From positions 1,798,001-1,862,000 of the forward strand of contig CAWIMS010000005.1 of NCBI GenBank assembly GCA_963837285.1: DNA of 64,000 bases, written 5' to 3'. The notes beneath the pieces are model-generated. The model searched no databases, had not been told where the DNA came from, and saw only the letters and a program-made list of their open reading frames with translations. Shown here piece by piece: positions 32,292 to 40,813 of this stretch (within the stretch, counting starts at the first letter, position 1; every line of letters begins with the position of its first letter). The stretch comes from Planosporangium sp963837285. GTDB lineage: Bacteria; Actinomycetota; Actinomycetes; Mycobacteriales; Micromonosporaceae. Made by a program: the position numbers and the translations under genes.

Positions 32292-32579
32292 TCATTGCAC
32301 CCTATCTTCCTGGACCGCCCTCGCACCGCCGCCATTCGCGCGAACCATCGCGGCGATGCTGCGGATGTCCTGGAAGTTCCTGGCGTAGAGCTGGGCCGGC
32401 GGGATCTGCGAACCGAGCTCGTCTTCGATGAAGGTCAGCAGCCTGGCCGTCTTGAACGAGTCGAGCACGCCCCACGCCAGTAGCGGCGTTTCGTCGGTCA
32501 GCTCGCCGGTGGCATCACCGTCGAGAAACTGGGTACGGATAAACATGAGCAGGTCGGAAACTAGCTGGTCTTCGGGCAC
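32292..32579 (-). CDS. Stand-alone carrier protein of the pyrrole cassette (PltL-like)
   Basis: A 95-residue acidic four-helix carrier with the phosphopantetheine Ser in 'GVLDSFKTARLLTFIEDELG'. It begins GTG at 32579, two bases after the stop of the prolyl-AMP ligase gene, with GAAGGG upstream. In pyrrole-2-carboxylate pathways (pyoluteorin, prodigiosin, clorobiocin) such a carrier holds proline while it is oxidised to pyrrolyl-2-carboxyl thioester. The gene order dehydrogenase-ligase-carrier supports that role. Confidence 0.88.
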   Translation of the reverse strand: MPEDQLVSDLLMFIRTQFLDGDATGELTDETPLLAWGVLDSFKTARLLTFIEDELGSQIPPAQLYARNFQDIRSIAAMVRANGGGARAVQEDRVQ

Positions 32580-32581
32580 CT

Positions 32582-34078
32582 CTACGCCCTTCCTACCTCT
32601 CCGCCGGCGGGTTCGTAATGGCCATGGCGGGCGAGCGCCACGCGGTCTACCTTTCCGTTGCCGGTGCGGGGGAGCCCGGCGACCAGATGGATCCGGTCGG
32701 CGATCATGTACGGCGGGAGGCGCTCGGCGCTGTGCCGCTTGAGCGTCAGTACCCCCGGCGCCCGCCCTGCCACCGGGACCACGAACGCCTCGAGCCGCAC
32801 ATCTATCCCCACACCGGTCGCGACGACCGCGGCCTCCTCCACGTCGGGATGGGCCGCGAGCGCCGACTCGACGTCACCCAGCTCCACCCGGTACCCATGT
32901 ATTTTCACCATGAGGTCTCTCCGACCGACATAGTCAAAAACACCACCCGGCAGCACCCGGACGATGTCGCCCGTGGGATAGGGGCCATGCTGCGGTTCGC
33001 GACCCCAGTAGCCGAGCATCACCGTAGGCCCGTCGACCCACAGTTCACCCTCCTCCCCCACACCGGCCTTGCCACCGTCGGGTCTGACGGCCCAGACCGT
33101 ATCCCCGCTCGCCGCGACACCGATCGGTGCCGGGCGGTCACGCTCCAGGTCAGCGGGCCCGACCTGACGATAGGTACACACGTTGGTTTCGGTCGGGCCG
33201 TAGAGATTGAGCAGCCGGGCGCCGGTCCATTCGGCCAACCGGCGAACCTGGGCGATGGGGAACGGCTCGCCGGCGAAGAGCAGCGCGCGCAAGGCGGTTG
33301 GCGCGGGCCGGTCCAGCAGACCGCCCTCGCGGATCATCAGGGTCAGCGCCGACGGAACCGAATACCACACGCTGATCCGCTGCTCGTGCATCAGTTCGAC
33401 CAGGCGCCTCGGTGCGTACGCGAGCTCATGCGGGATGAGATAAACCATGCCGCCGCAGGTGAACGCGGTGTAGATGTCCAGGACCGACAGGTCGAAGGTG
33501 AATCCGGCGTGGTTGGCGAACCGGTCGGCCGGTTCCGCGGCCAGCTCGGCTGCGGCCCAGTCCACGAACGCGCGGGCGTTGCCGTGGCTGATACACACGC
33601 CTTTGGGCACCCCGGTGGATCCGGACGTGTAGAGGATGAAGGCGAGATCGTCGGCGGCGACCTGCTCGTTGACCGGCCCGCCTGCGCTCGGCACTGCCTC
33701 GGCGATATCGAGGCAGGAGAGGTCCGGGCCGCACTCGCCGCGGATCTGCGACAGCCGCTGCCCGGTCGCGCACACCAGCCGGGCAGCGCAGTCGCGCACC
33801 ACGGCGGCGGTCCGGGCAACCGGGGTGGCCGGGTCGACCGGGACGTACGCGGCGCCCAGCCGGAGCACGGCCTGCATGGCCACAACCACGTCCGGCGACT
33901 TCTCCGCCCAGATGACCACGCGGTCGCCGCGGCCGACGCCGATCGTCCGCATCCGGACAGCGAGGGCGTTGGCCTTCTGATCAAGGTCGGCATAGCACAT
34001 CACGCCGGCCGCTCCAGCCACCGCCGGTCGCTCCGGGTGCCGGGCCGCGGCGTCGATGGCAAGCTGATGCAGCGTCAT
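32582..34078 (-). CDS. L-prolyl-AMP ligase (PltF-like)
   Basis: A 498-residue free adenylation enzyme with 'LYTSGSTGVPKGVCISHGNA', 'NLYGPTETNVCTY', 'YPTGDIVRVLPGG' and 'GNGKVDRVAL'. The specificity residues read from 'FDLSVLD', 'VWYSVP', 'ALLFAGEPF' and 'LLNLYGPTETNVC' give D-L-L-Y-L-A-L-V-C plus Lys, the L-proline code of PltF/RedM-type enzymes. It loads proline on the neighbouring carrier protein. ATG 34078 overlaps the stop of the dehydrogenase gene (ATGA); a longer open frame upstream is only a shadow of that gene. Confidence 0.93.
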   Translation of the reverse strand: MTLHQLAIDAAARHPERPAVAGAAGVMCYADLDQKANALAVRMRTIGVGRGDRVVIWAEKSPDVVVAMQAVLRLGAAYVPVDPATPVARTAAVVRDCAARLVCATGQRLSQIRGECGPDLSCLDIAEAVPSAGGPVNEQVAADDLAFILYTSGSTGVPKGVCISHGNARAFVDWAAAELAAEPADRFANHAGFTFDLSVLDIYTAFTCGGMVYLIPHELAYAPRRLVELMHEQRISVWYSVPSALTLMIREGGLLDRPAPTALRALLFAGEPFPIAQVRRLAEWTGARLLNLYGPTETNVCTYRQVGPADLERDRPAPIGVAASGDTVWAVRPDGGKAGVGEEGELWVDGPTVMLGYWGREPQHGPYPTGDIVRVLPGGVFDYVGRRDLMVKIHGYRVELGDVESALAAHPDVEEAAVVATGVGIDVRLEAFVVPVAGRAPGVLTLKRHSAERLPPYMIADRIHLVAGLPRTGNGKVDRVALARHGHYEPAGGEVGRA

Positions 34079-35217
34079 AGCCCGGCTCGGTTGACGATGA
34101 TCTCCCGCTGGATGTCGGTGGTACCGGAGAAGATGACGCTGGGTATCGAGTCCCGCAGGTGTGCCTCGATGTTGGCGCTGGCGAGGTAGCCGGGGCCACC
34201 GAAGATCTGGATGGCGTCCAGGCTGTTGGCCACCGTCGCCTCCGACACGGCGAGCTTGGACATCGCGGTCGCCGCGGGGTCCGCTCTGCCCTGGTCCAGC
34301 AGCCAGCAGGCACGATAGAGCAGTAGCCTGGCCGACTCCAGGCGCTGGGTCATCGTGGCGATCCGGTGCGACACGGCCTGGAACGAGGCGATTGGCCTGC
34401 CGAACTGCCGTCGCTGTTTCGCGTGCGCCACGCAGCTGTTCAGCTGGCGGCGCATCTGGCCCAGGTAGATGGCGAACAGGCAGCTCCGCTCCCAGCCCAT
34501 CGAATGCTGGAAGATGACGCTGCCCTGCCCCTCTTCCCCGAGGCGGTAGCGCACCGGCACCCGGCAGCCGGAGAACTCCACCCGCCCGGCAGGGCAGGCA
34601 TGCAGACCCATCTTGGCAAACGGCTCGCCGACAGCGATGCCCGGCAGGTGTCTCGGCACCGCCAACGCGGTCTGGCCCAGGAAACCGGCGCTCGGATCGG
34701 ATGTCGCGTAGACGACGAACACATCGGCGGCCGGAGCGTTGCTGACGAAAGACTTCACGCCAGTCAGCACATACTCTCCGCCGTCGCGCACCACCGTGGT
34801 GCCCAGCGTCCCGATATCCGAACCGGCCTCGTCTTCGGTCATCGCGTTGGCCGCGATCAGCTCGCCGTTGGCCATGCCGTCGAGCAACTCGGCGCGTACC
34901 GGGCCGGAGCCGAAGTCGCGCACCGGAACCGCACAGGCGAGCAGGTGGGCACCGACGGCGAACGCCAGGCCGGTGTCGGCCCCGCCCTCCGCGAACGCCT
35001 CCAGGCACAGCGCGGTGTCCAACGCGCCCAGGCCGCCACCGCTGTACTCGATCGGCAGGCACAGGCCGGTCACGCCGAGGCGCGCCGCGTCAGACCATTC
35101 CGCACGCGAGAAGGGCAGGCGCGGTCCACCGGTAAGGTCGGTCGACATCTGCTCACGGACACCCGCGAGCACCTCCTCGCAGCGCTTGCGCTGCGCTTCG
35201 CTGAGGTCGAAGTCCAT
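34075..35217 (-). CDS. Prolyl-carrier dehydrogenase (PltE/RedW-like acyl-CoA dehydrogenase)
   Basis: A 380-residue acyl-CoA-dehydrogenase-fold flavoprotein: 'MDFDLSEAQRKRCEEVLAG', 'ANAMTEDEAGSDIGTLGTT', 'GQGSVIFQHSMGWERSCLF' and 'AKQRRQFGRPIASFQAVSHR', then 'IQIFGGPGYLA' and 'IFSGTTDIQREIIV'. The family member paired with a Pro-AMP ligase and carrier performs the four-electron oxidation of prolyl-S-carrier to pyrrolyl-2-carboxyl-S-carrier. ATG 35217 is chosen at the conserved N-terminus; its ribosome site is poor. Confidence 0.93.
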   Translation of the reverse strand: MDFDLSEAQRKRCEEVLAGVREQMSTDLTGGPRLPFSRAEWSDAARLGVTGLCLPIEYSGGGLGALDTALCLEAFAEGGADTGLAFAVGAHLLACAVPVRDFGSGPVRAELLDGMANGELIAANAMTEDEAGSDIGTLGTTVVRDGGEYVLTGVKSFVSNAPAADVFVVYATSDPSAGFLGQTALAVPRHLPGIAVGEPFAKMGLHACPAGRVEFSGCRVPVRYRLGEEGQGSVIFQHSMGWERSCLFAIYLGQMRRQLNSCVAHAKQRRQFGRPIASFQAVSHRIATMTQRLESARLLLYRACWLLDQGRADPAATAMSKLAVSEATVANSLDAIQIFGGPGYLASANIEAHLRDSIPSVIFSGTTDIQREIIVNRAGL

Positions 35218-35931
35218 ACTCGCACCATCATCATCCGGGACGGGAAAACGGCACGGTCGCCGACAAGGACCTTGGCAATGTGACACACCATCAACCTCCT
35301 GTCGAGCGCGTCGGTCCTCGGCAGTTGAATGCCCCCTCGTTCCGCGACACGGTCGACAGTGGCCTCACCGCTCGCCACCGGGTCCGCGAACCGTGGTGTA
35401 CGGGATCGGACCCGCGCCCGGCGACGGCACGCTGGCGCCGCCAACCCGGGGCGGCCGGAGTAGAACAGGCCCTGGCTCCCGCGGAGCGCCTGCGATCACG
35501 CCGCCGACGCCGGCCCTCGACCAACTGAATCCCTGAACGGTTACGTCCAACTACGGCGGGGTGGCCGGCAACTGGCGGCGAGATTGCCAGGAAGCGCAGC
35601 TTATCGTTGCCAACTCAAGCTTTGCTTAATCAAGTATCTAGATCAGAGATCGTCACGGAAGTCGATCTTGTGTCTGCGTTTGTGGATTCCCGGCGCCGGG
35701 AGCCGATGGCCTTGCGGGACAACGCCGATCGATGCCCATTTGGGCAGCCAAAGGGGCAAGCTCGTCAGATCGAGGACACCGCCGTGAACACGCGGCGCAC
35801 CTCTGGACCCGAGCCGTTCATCTCGCTTTCGGCCCGCGGACGAACCGGAGTCTAGAACTGGACTCTGGGTTGACAACCACGCTAATCATGCGGGGGAATG
35901 TTTAGCAGACCCGCTTCTGCGGCGGGACACC
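35218..35931. other. 714-bp divergent intergenic region
   Basis: No gene is supported here. It must hold promoters for the pyrrole operon (minus) and the StrR-like regulator (plus). There is a half-site cagttgaat (35321-35329) and another caactg near 35524, but no full StrR-like operator with 11-bp spacing. A ttgaca at 35870 has no good -10 partner. The stretch around 35590-35660 is less GC-rich than the rest. Confidence 0.5.
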
Positions 35932-36978
35932 ATGGCAAACGGGGGACACACCATGGAAAACTGTGTCAAGAAAGAAGACCCTCGTCCCGGCCTTGTGCTT
36001 GTCACATCCCTGCAGCGGATGCGGCCGACCGGCGACACCGAAACCCTCCAGATCGAGGACCTGCTGCCCGCCGATTCTCCGCGGCTTCAGGGTGAAGATA
36101 TGGAGCATATCCGCTCGCTTGCGGAGCTGCAGGACGAATTGCCACCAATTCTGGTCCACCGCGCCACAATGCGCGTGATCGACGGCATGCATCGCCTGAA
36201 GGCCGCGATCCTGCGGGGCGAACGCACCATCGAGGCCACCTTCTACGACGGGGACGACGCCGACGCCTTCGTGATGGCGGTCAAGGCGAATATTCAGCAC
36301 GGCCTGCCGCTCTCGCTTTCGGATCGGAAGGCAGCCGCGGCACGCATCATCCGTTCGAGCCCACAACTGTCCGATCGTGCCATTGCGGAAGTGTCCGGAC
36401 TCTCGGCGAAGACCGTGGGAGCCATCCGCTCGGATTCCGTGGCCGCCCTGCCTGAGATTCACCACAGGATCGGCCGTGACGGTCGGGTCCGCCCGCTCAG
36501 CACGGTCGACGGCCGGCGGTTCGCGAGCGAGCTGATCACCCTCAACCCGGAGTCCTCTTCCCGCGAGATCGCGCGGAAGGCCGGCATCTCCCCGAGCACC
36601 GTCCGCGACGTCCGAGACCGGCTACGTCGAGGGGAGGATCCCGTGCCTACGCGTCGCCGAGCAGGCAATCACGCCGAGCGGCCCACGCGTGAGCGCAGAC
36701 TCCAGGAACGGGTGAGGAACGAGCAGTCCCAGTCGTTCGACTGCCGGGACGAGATCCTTCACAACCTGAGCCGGGATCCTGCGATTCGGATGACCGAGCA
36801 TGGCCGTGCCATGCTGCGCTGGCTGCATTCGCAGAGCCAACAGGTCGACAAGGACTGGGGCCTACTGGCCACCCGCGTGCCGGACCACTGCATGTGCCTT
36901 GTCGCCGACTTCGCCTGCTCGATCGCCGAAGCATGGCTGGAGCTGGCCAGCGAGATGCGGCGCCGCGGCTCGTTCTAG
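35932..36978 (+). CDS. StrR/NovG-like ParB-domain pathway regulator
   Basis: A 348-residue regulator. Residues about 25-130 are a ParB/Srx-like domain ('LPPILVHRATMRVIDGMHRL', 'AFVMAVKANIQHGLPLSLSD'). These are followed by two helix-turn-helix-like stretches, 'DRAIAEVSGLSAKTVGAIRS' and 'SSREIARKAGISPSTVRDVR', and an alpha-helical C-terminal part. This is the plan of StrR, NovG, CloG and Tei15-type activators, which bind inverted repeats with 11-bp spacing near antibiotic genes. Four such repeats are found in this window. ATG 35932 is used; ATG 35953 is also preceded by a GGGGGA and may be the true start. Likely the pathway-specific activator. Confidence 0.9.
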   Translation: MANGGHTMENCVKKEDPRPGLVLVTSLQRMRPTGDTETLQIEDLLPADSPRLQGEDMEHIRSLAELQDELPPILVHRATMRVIDGMHRLKAAILRGERTIEATFYDGDDADAFVMAVKANIQHGLPLSLSDRKAAAARIIRSSPQLSDRAIAEVSGLSAKTVGAIRSDSVAALPEIHHRIGRDGRVRPLSTVDGRRFASELITLNPESSSREIARKAGISPSTVRDVRDRLRRGEDPVPTRRRAGNHAERPTRERRLQERVRNEQSQSFDCRDEILHNLSRDPAIRMTEHGRAMLRWLHSQSQQVDKDWGLLATRVPDHCMCLVADFACSIAEAWLELASEMRRRGSF

Positions 36979-37096
36979 CCCGCTGGCCAGCGGATCCACG
37001 GTGGACCGTAGCAACTCCCGGGAGCTGGACAGTCGGGCTGAGCGGCGGGCGCCCGACCGACGGGCTCCGAGCCGATTTGTGGTGGTGGGCAGGACA

Positions 37097-37936
37097 ATGG
37101 CCGAGATGCACCGACCCGGCACCGATCGTCTCTGGGGTGAGTCGTGGTACTTCGACTTTGCCTCGATGGATGGTTCGGTCGGCGGGTTCGTACGCGTTGG
37201 CGACTATCCCAACCTGGGCCGGCGCTGGTGTTGGGCTTACGTGGTAGCCGGCTCCCGTGCGGTCGGCTGCGCACTCGATCGTCCGCTGACCGGCGACCGG
37301 GACACCCTTTGGCAGACAACGGATCCATCGCTTCGGCTCGTGGTCGGGTCGGCCTCTGACCGCTGGCACATCACCGCCGAGGGCGACGGGTTCGGGATGG
37401 ATCTCACCTGGCAGGAAGACGCTCCCGCGTACGGGTACGCGCTCGGCAACAGGCTCGAGCAGCCGGGCTGGGCGGTCGGCGAGGTGAGCGTCGATGGCAG
37501 GCCGTTCCCACTGGACGGGCCCGGTCAGCGAGACCACTCGTGGGGTGTTCGAGACTGGTGGCGATTCGGCTGGACCTGGTGCGCCGGCTGGCTTTCCGAC
37601 GGCACCCGGTTTCAAGGCACCCTTTTGGACACGCGTGGCCGGGTGGCGCCGGACGGCTACCTGATGGCGCCCAACCGCCCGCTGGAGCCCGTGCGCGACG
37701 TCGCGGTCCACCAGGACATGGTGCGGATGAACGAGACCCAGCTGGAGTTCGCGGACATCGCTCACGTCACCATCGACCTGCCCGCGCCGGCCGGGAGGCC
37801 GAGCCGGCTGCGCCGGGCGATGACCCGGGTGCAGGCCGGCCCAGCGCAGCACGGCATCGGGTGGCGGGAGCGCAACATGCCCGAGCGTGCCCACGTTGAG
37901 GGCCGCAGGCTCGCGTCCGACTTGTCCGGTGCCTGA
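37097..37936 (+). CDS. Uncharacterised beta-rich protein (AttH/CrtC-like, DUF7064-type)
   Basis: A 279-residue protein rich in Trp and beta-strand patterns: 'LWGESWYFDFASMDGSVGGF', 'WCWAYVVAGSRAVG', 'QRDHSWGVRDWWRFGWTW' and 'FQGTLLDTRGRVAPDGYLM'. The 'DHSWGVRDWW' motif is shared with lipocalin-like AttH/hydroxyneurosporene-synthase-type proteins and with DUF7064-like proteins often encoded near phosphotransferases. I recognise the style rather than a defined family. It lies 118 bp after the StrR-like gene. Function unknown; a ligand-binding or hydration/cyclisation role would fit the fold. Confidence 0.6.
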   Translation: MAEMHRPGTDRLWGESWYFDFASMDGSVGGFVRVGDYPNLGRRWCWAYVVAGSRAVGCALDRPLTGDRDTLWQTTDPSLRLVVGSASDRWHITAEGDGFGMDLTWQEDAPAYGYALGNRLEQPGWAVGEVSVDGRPFPLDGPGQRDHSWGVRDWWRFGWTWCAGWLSDGTRFQGTLLDTRGRVAPDGYLMAPNRPLEPVRDVAVHQDMVRMNETQLEFADIAHVTIDLPAPAGRPSRLRRAMTRVQAGPAQHGIGWRERNMPERAHVEGRRLASDLSGA

Positions 37937-38081
37937 CTGAGAGTTTTCCTCACTCGCGCGTCAATGTCCGGCGGTTGCGCACCTGCCACATCCGTGGCCG
38001 GTGCGCGAGGTGTGCTCTGGCTTCAACCGCGTTGCCGTCGACCGGGGACCTTCGTGCCTCCCGTGCCTCCGGACCGACCCG

Positions 38082-39185
38082 TCAGCTCGCGACGCCGTGA
38101 ATGGTGCCCTGCGTGTCGGTCAATGCCTGACCGGTGCCGCCCCAGCGCCTCTGGATGAGCTCGGCGGCGATGGATACCGCTGTCTCCTCAGGGGTACGGG
38201 CGCGCAGGTCGAGCCCGATGGGCGACCGCAGGCGCGCCAACTGGTCCTCGCTGACCCCGGCATCCCGCAGCTTGTCCAGGCGATCGTGGTGCGTGCGCCG
38301 GTTGCCCATGGCGCCGATGTATCCGGCCTCGGTCTGCAGCGCGACCTTGAGCAGCGGCACGTCGAACTTCGGGTCGTGGGTGAGCACGCAGATCGCGGTC
38401 CGCTGGTCGACGGTGATCTCGTTGAGATACTCGTGCGGCCATCGAACGACGACCTCGTCCGCGTCCGGAAAGCGCTTCGCCGTGGTGAAGACCCCACGCG
38501 CATCGCACACCGTCACGTAGTACCCGAGGAACTTGCCAACCCGCGCGACGGCCGAGGCGAAGTCGATGGCACCGAACACCAGCATCCGCGGTGGCGGTGC
38601 GAAGCACTGCACGAAGACCGTGACCTCGTCCATTCGCCGCTGCCCATCGAGACCATAGTGGCGTTGGCCGGTGAGACCCTGCGCGAGCATGCCCCTGGCG
38701 TCGTCATCGATCGCATAGTCCAGTCCGGACGATCCGAGCGAACCGGAGGTGCGGTCACCCCAGATCACCCGGCGTGCGCCGAATTTCCCGGATCCGGTGA
38801 TGACGGTCGCCACGGCAACCGGCTCGTGCTTCTCTACCGAATCGGCAACCTCGCGCAGCTCCGGAAACGTCTGTCGGTCCACGGGTTCCACGAAGACATG
38901 AAGGATCCCGCCGCAGGTGAGACCGACGGCGAATGCGTCATCGTCGCTGAAACCGTACTTCTCGAACGAAGGCTTGCCGGTCTCGATCGATTGCTTCGCG
39001 GCCTCGTAGACCGCCCCCTCCACGCATCCTCCTGAGACGCTGCCGACGACCTCGTCCAGCGTCGAAACCGCCATCGCCGCGCCCGGCTGCCGTGGGGCAC
39101 TGCGAAAGGTGTGGACGACTGTCGCCAACCCGAAAGTCATGCCGCTGTCGTACCAGTCGAGGATTGGTTCGAGCACATCATGCAT
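38082..39185 (-). CDS. XdhC/CoxI-family molybdenum-cofactor maturation protein
   Basis: A 367-residue protein with an N-terminal XdhC/CoxI domain ('GLATVVHTFRSAPRQPGAAM', 'VGSVSGGCVEGAVYEAA', including the 'SGGCVE' Cys motif) and a C-terminal Rossmann domain ('RMLVFGAIDFASAVARVGKF', 'TVCDARGVFTTAKRFPDADE'). XdhC binds and sulfurates the molybdenum cofactor and delivers it to a xanthine-oxidase-family enzyme. Its presence near the Mo hydroxylase genes suggests that enzyme is meant to be matured. ATG 39185 follows AAAGGA; an upstream in-frame codon was rejected. Confidence 0.9.
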   Translation of the reverse strand: MHDVLEPILDWYDSGMTFGLATVVHTFRSAPRQPGAAMAVSTLDEVVGSVSGGCVEGAVYEAAKQSIETGKPSFEKYGFSDDDAFAVGLTCGGILHVFVEPVDRQTFPELREVADSVEKHEPVAVATVITGSGKFGARRVIWGDRTSGSLGSSGLDYAIDDDARGMLAQGLTGQRHYGLDGQRRMDEVTVFVQCFAPPPRMLVFGAIDFASAVARVGKFLGYYVTVCDARGVFTTAKRFPDADEVVVRWPHEYLNEITVDQRTAICVLTHDPKFDVPLLKVALQTEAGYIGAMGNRRTHHDRLDKLRDAGVSEDQLARLRSPIGLDLRARTPEETAVSIAAELIQRRWGGTGQALTDTQGTIHGVAS

Positions 39186-39271
39186 GGCCGGTTTCCTTTG
39201 TTCACAACAGAATGCGTATGCGATAACACTACGCTGGCCCTGGGGAGCATCAAGCAGAAAGAATGTGCACC

Positions 39272-40813
39272 ATGTCTGCGCAACCAACGGAGTGCGCGAT
39301 CCCGCGCGCCGCGGATGTCGTGATCGTGGGGGCCGGTGCGGCCGGTGCTGTGATCGCCGCCCGGATGTCCGAGGCTGGTCCGGAGAACGTCCTGTTGGTC
39401 GAAGCCGGACCGGACTATCGCAGCGCGGACACCCCGCCCGCGGTACGCGGGACGGACATCGGCCGGGTGTTGGCGATGCGGTCGTTGCGCTGGCCGACGT
39501 TGCGGGCCCGGCCCACCGAACACCAGCCGATGCGGGCCTATGCCTGCGGGCGGGGCGTCGGCGGCAGCTCTGCGATCAACGGCCAACTCGCGGTGCGCGG
39601 CACGCCGGCGGACTTTCCCGGCTGGGCAACGGTCGGATGCTCCGGCTGGTCCTGGTCGGACGTACTGCCGACGTTTGTCCACATCGAACAGGACACCGAC
39701 TTCGGCGACCGCCCTGGTCACGGTTCGTGCGGGCCGGTACCGATCTCCCGCGCCCCGGCGGACCGGCGCGGACCGGTCAGCGCGGCGCTGTACACGGCGG
39801 CGCTCGGCCTGGGCCACGCCGAGCATCCTGATCTGAATGCGGAAGGCAGCACCGGGATCTCCCCCGCCACCTGGCATCGCCGGGACGGCGCGCGCGTCTC
39901 CAGCAACGACAGCTACCTCGAACCCTCCAGGGACCGCCCTCGGCTGCACATCGCCGGCGAACACACCGTATCGCGCGTACTTTTCACCGGGGGCCGGGTC
40001 TGCGGCGTGGAACTGGTCGACGGGCGGCATCGGGAGGTGGTGTCCACACCGGCGGTGGTGCTGTGTGCCGGGGCGGTGTACTCACCGGCCATCATGTTGC
40101 GCTCGGGTGTCGGCCCGTCCGGGCAACTCGGCGCGCTGGGCATCGAGATCGTCGCGGCGCTTCCGGGCGTGGGTGCCGGGCTGAGCGACCATCCCGGGGT
40201 ACTGCTGAACGTTCAGCTGACCGACGCCGCCGCCGCGCGATCGCGGGAGACCGAGTCGGGTTGCTGCCTCTTGCGCATGCGTTCCGGCCAGGAGGGAGAC
40301 GGGGCCGACGATATCCAGTTCCTCCCGCTGGATCGGACCGTTGGCCCCTCCTCGGGCGGGCTGATGGTCTCGCTCATGCGGCCGGCATCCACCGGCAGCA
40401 TACGGCTCCGCAGCCAGGACCCGACCGACGATCCGGTGCTGGACCTTCGCCTACTCACCGATCGCGGAGACCTCGACCGGCTACGCGGTGCCGTTCGGCA
40501 TGCCGCCGAGTTGCTCGACCATCCCGCTCTCCGGGAGGTCGTCGACGGCTGCCCGGCACCGCTGGACGGAGACCTCGACCGGTGGCTGCTGGAGAACTGC
40601 CAGGCGCTGTATCACCCGTCGGGCACCTGCCGGATGGGTCCGCCGGGCGAGCCCGGCACCGTCGTGGATGAGGAAGGACGGGTACTCGGGGTGGACGGCC
40701 TGTGGGTGGCGGATGCCTCGGTGGTCCCGGTGCCGTTCGGAGTGCCGCCCTACCTCAGCACGGTGATGATGGCCGAGCGGCTGGCTATCGCGATCCGGAG
40801 CCAGCTTCGCTGA
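39272..40813 (+). CDS. GMC-family FAD oxidoreductase
   Basis: A 513-residue flavoprotein: 'DVVIVGAGAAGAVIAARMSE' (FAD Rossmann motif), 'GRGVGGSSAINGQLAVRGTP' (GMC signature 1), 'VLCAGAVYSPAIMLRSGVGP' (signature 2) and 'LYHPSGTCRMGP' with the catalytic His. GMC enzymes oxidise alcohols to aldehydes or ketones. It is divergent from XdhC and convergent with the Mo hydroxylase large subunit, overlapping its 3' end by 29 bp. Either ATG 39263 or 39272 could start it; a purine-rich stretch sits better for the second. An alcohol oxidation of the scaffold is likely. Confidence 0.93.
   Translation: MSAQPTECAIPRAADVVIVGAGAAGAVIAARMSEAGPENVLLVEAGPDYRSADTPPAVRGTDIGRVLAMRSLRWPTLRARPTEHQPMRAYACGRGVGGSSAINGQLAVRGTPADFPGWATVGCSGWSWSDVLPTFVHIEQDTDFGDRPGHGSCGPVPISRAPADRRGPVSAALYTAALGLGHAEHPDLNAEGSTGISPATWHRRDGARVSSNDSYLEPSRDRPRLHIAGEHTVSRVLFTGGRVCGVELVDGRHREVVSTPAVVLCAGAVYSPAIMLRSGVGPSGQLGALGIEIVAALPGVGAGLSDHPGVLLNVQLTDAAAARSRETESGCCLLRMRSGQEGDGADDIQFLPLDRTVGPSSGGLMVSLMRPASTGSIRLRSQDPTDDPVLDLRLLTDRGDLDRLRGAVRHAAELLDHPALREVVDGCPAPLDGDLDRWLLENCQALYHPSGTCRMGPPGEPGTVVDEEGRVLGVDGLWVADASVVPVPFGVPPYLSTVMMAERLAIAIRSQLR

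Noticed and set aside
34075..35062. A fused 826-residue ligase reading frame
   Set aside because: Its first part is an Arg/Gly-rich shadow of the acyl-CoA dehydrogenase gene; the real ligase starts at the ATGA overlap at 34078.
35519..35560. caactg-containing sequence as a further StrR-like operator
   Set aside because: The right arm at 11-bp spacing (ggttacgtc) does not match the consensus.
35584..35855. Small frames in the gap before the StrR-like regulator
   Set aside because: No ribosome site, poor codon bias and overlapping frames on both strands; treated as promoter region.
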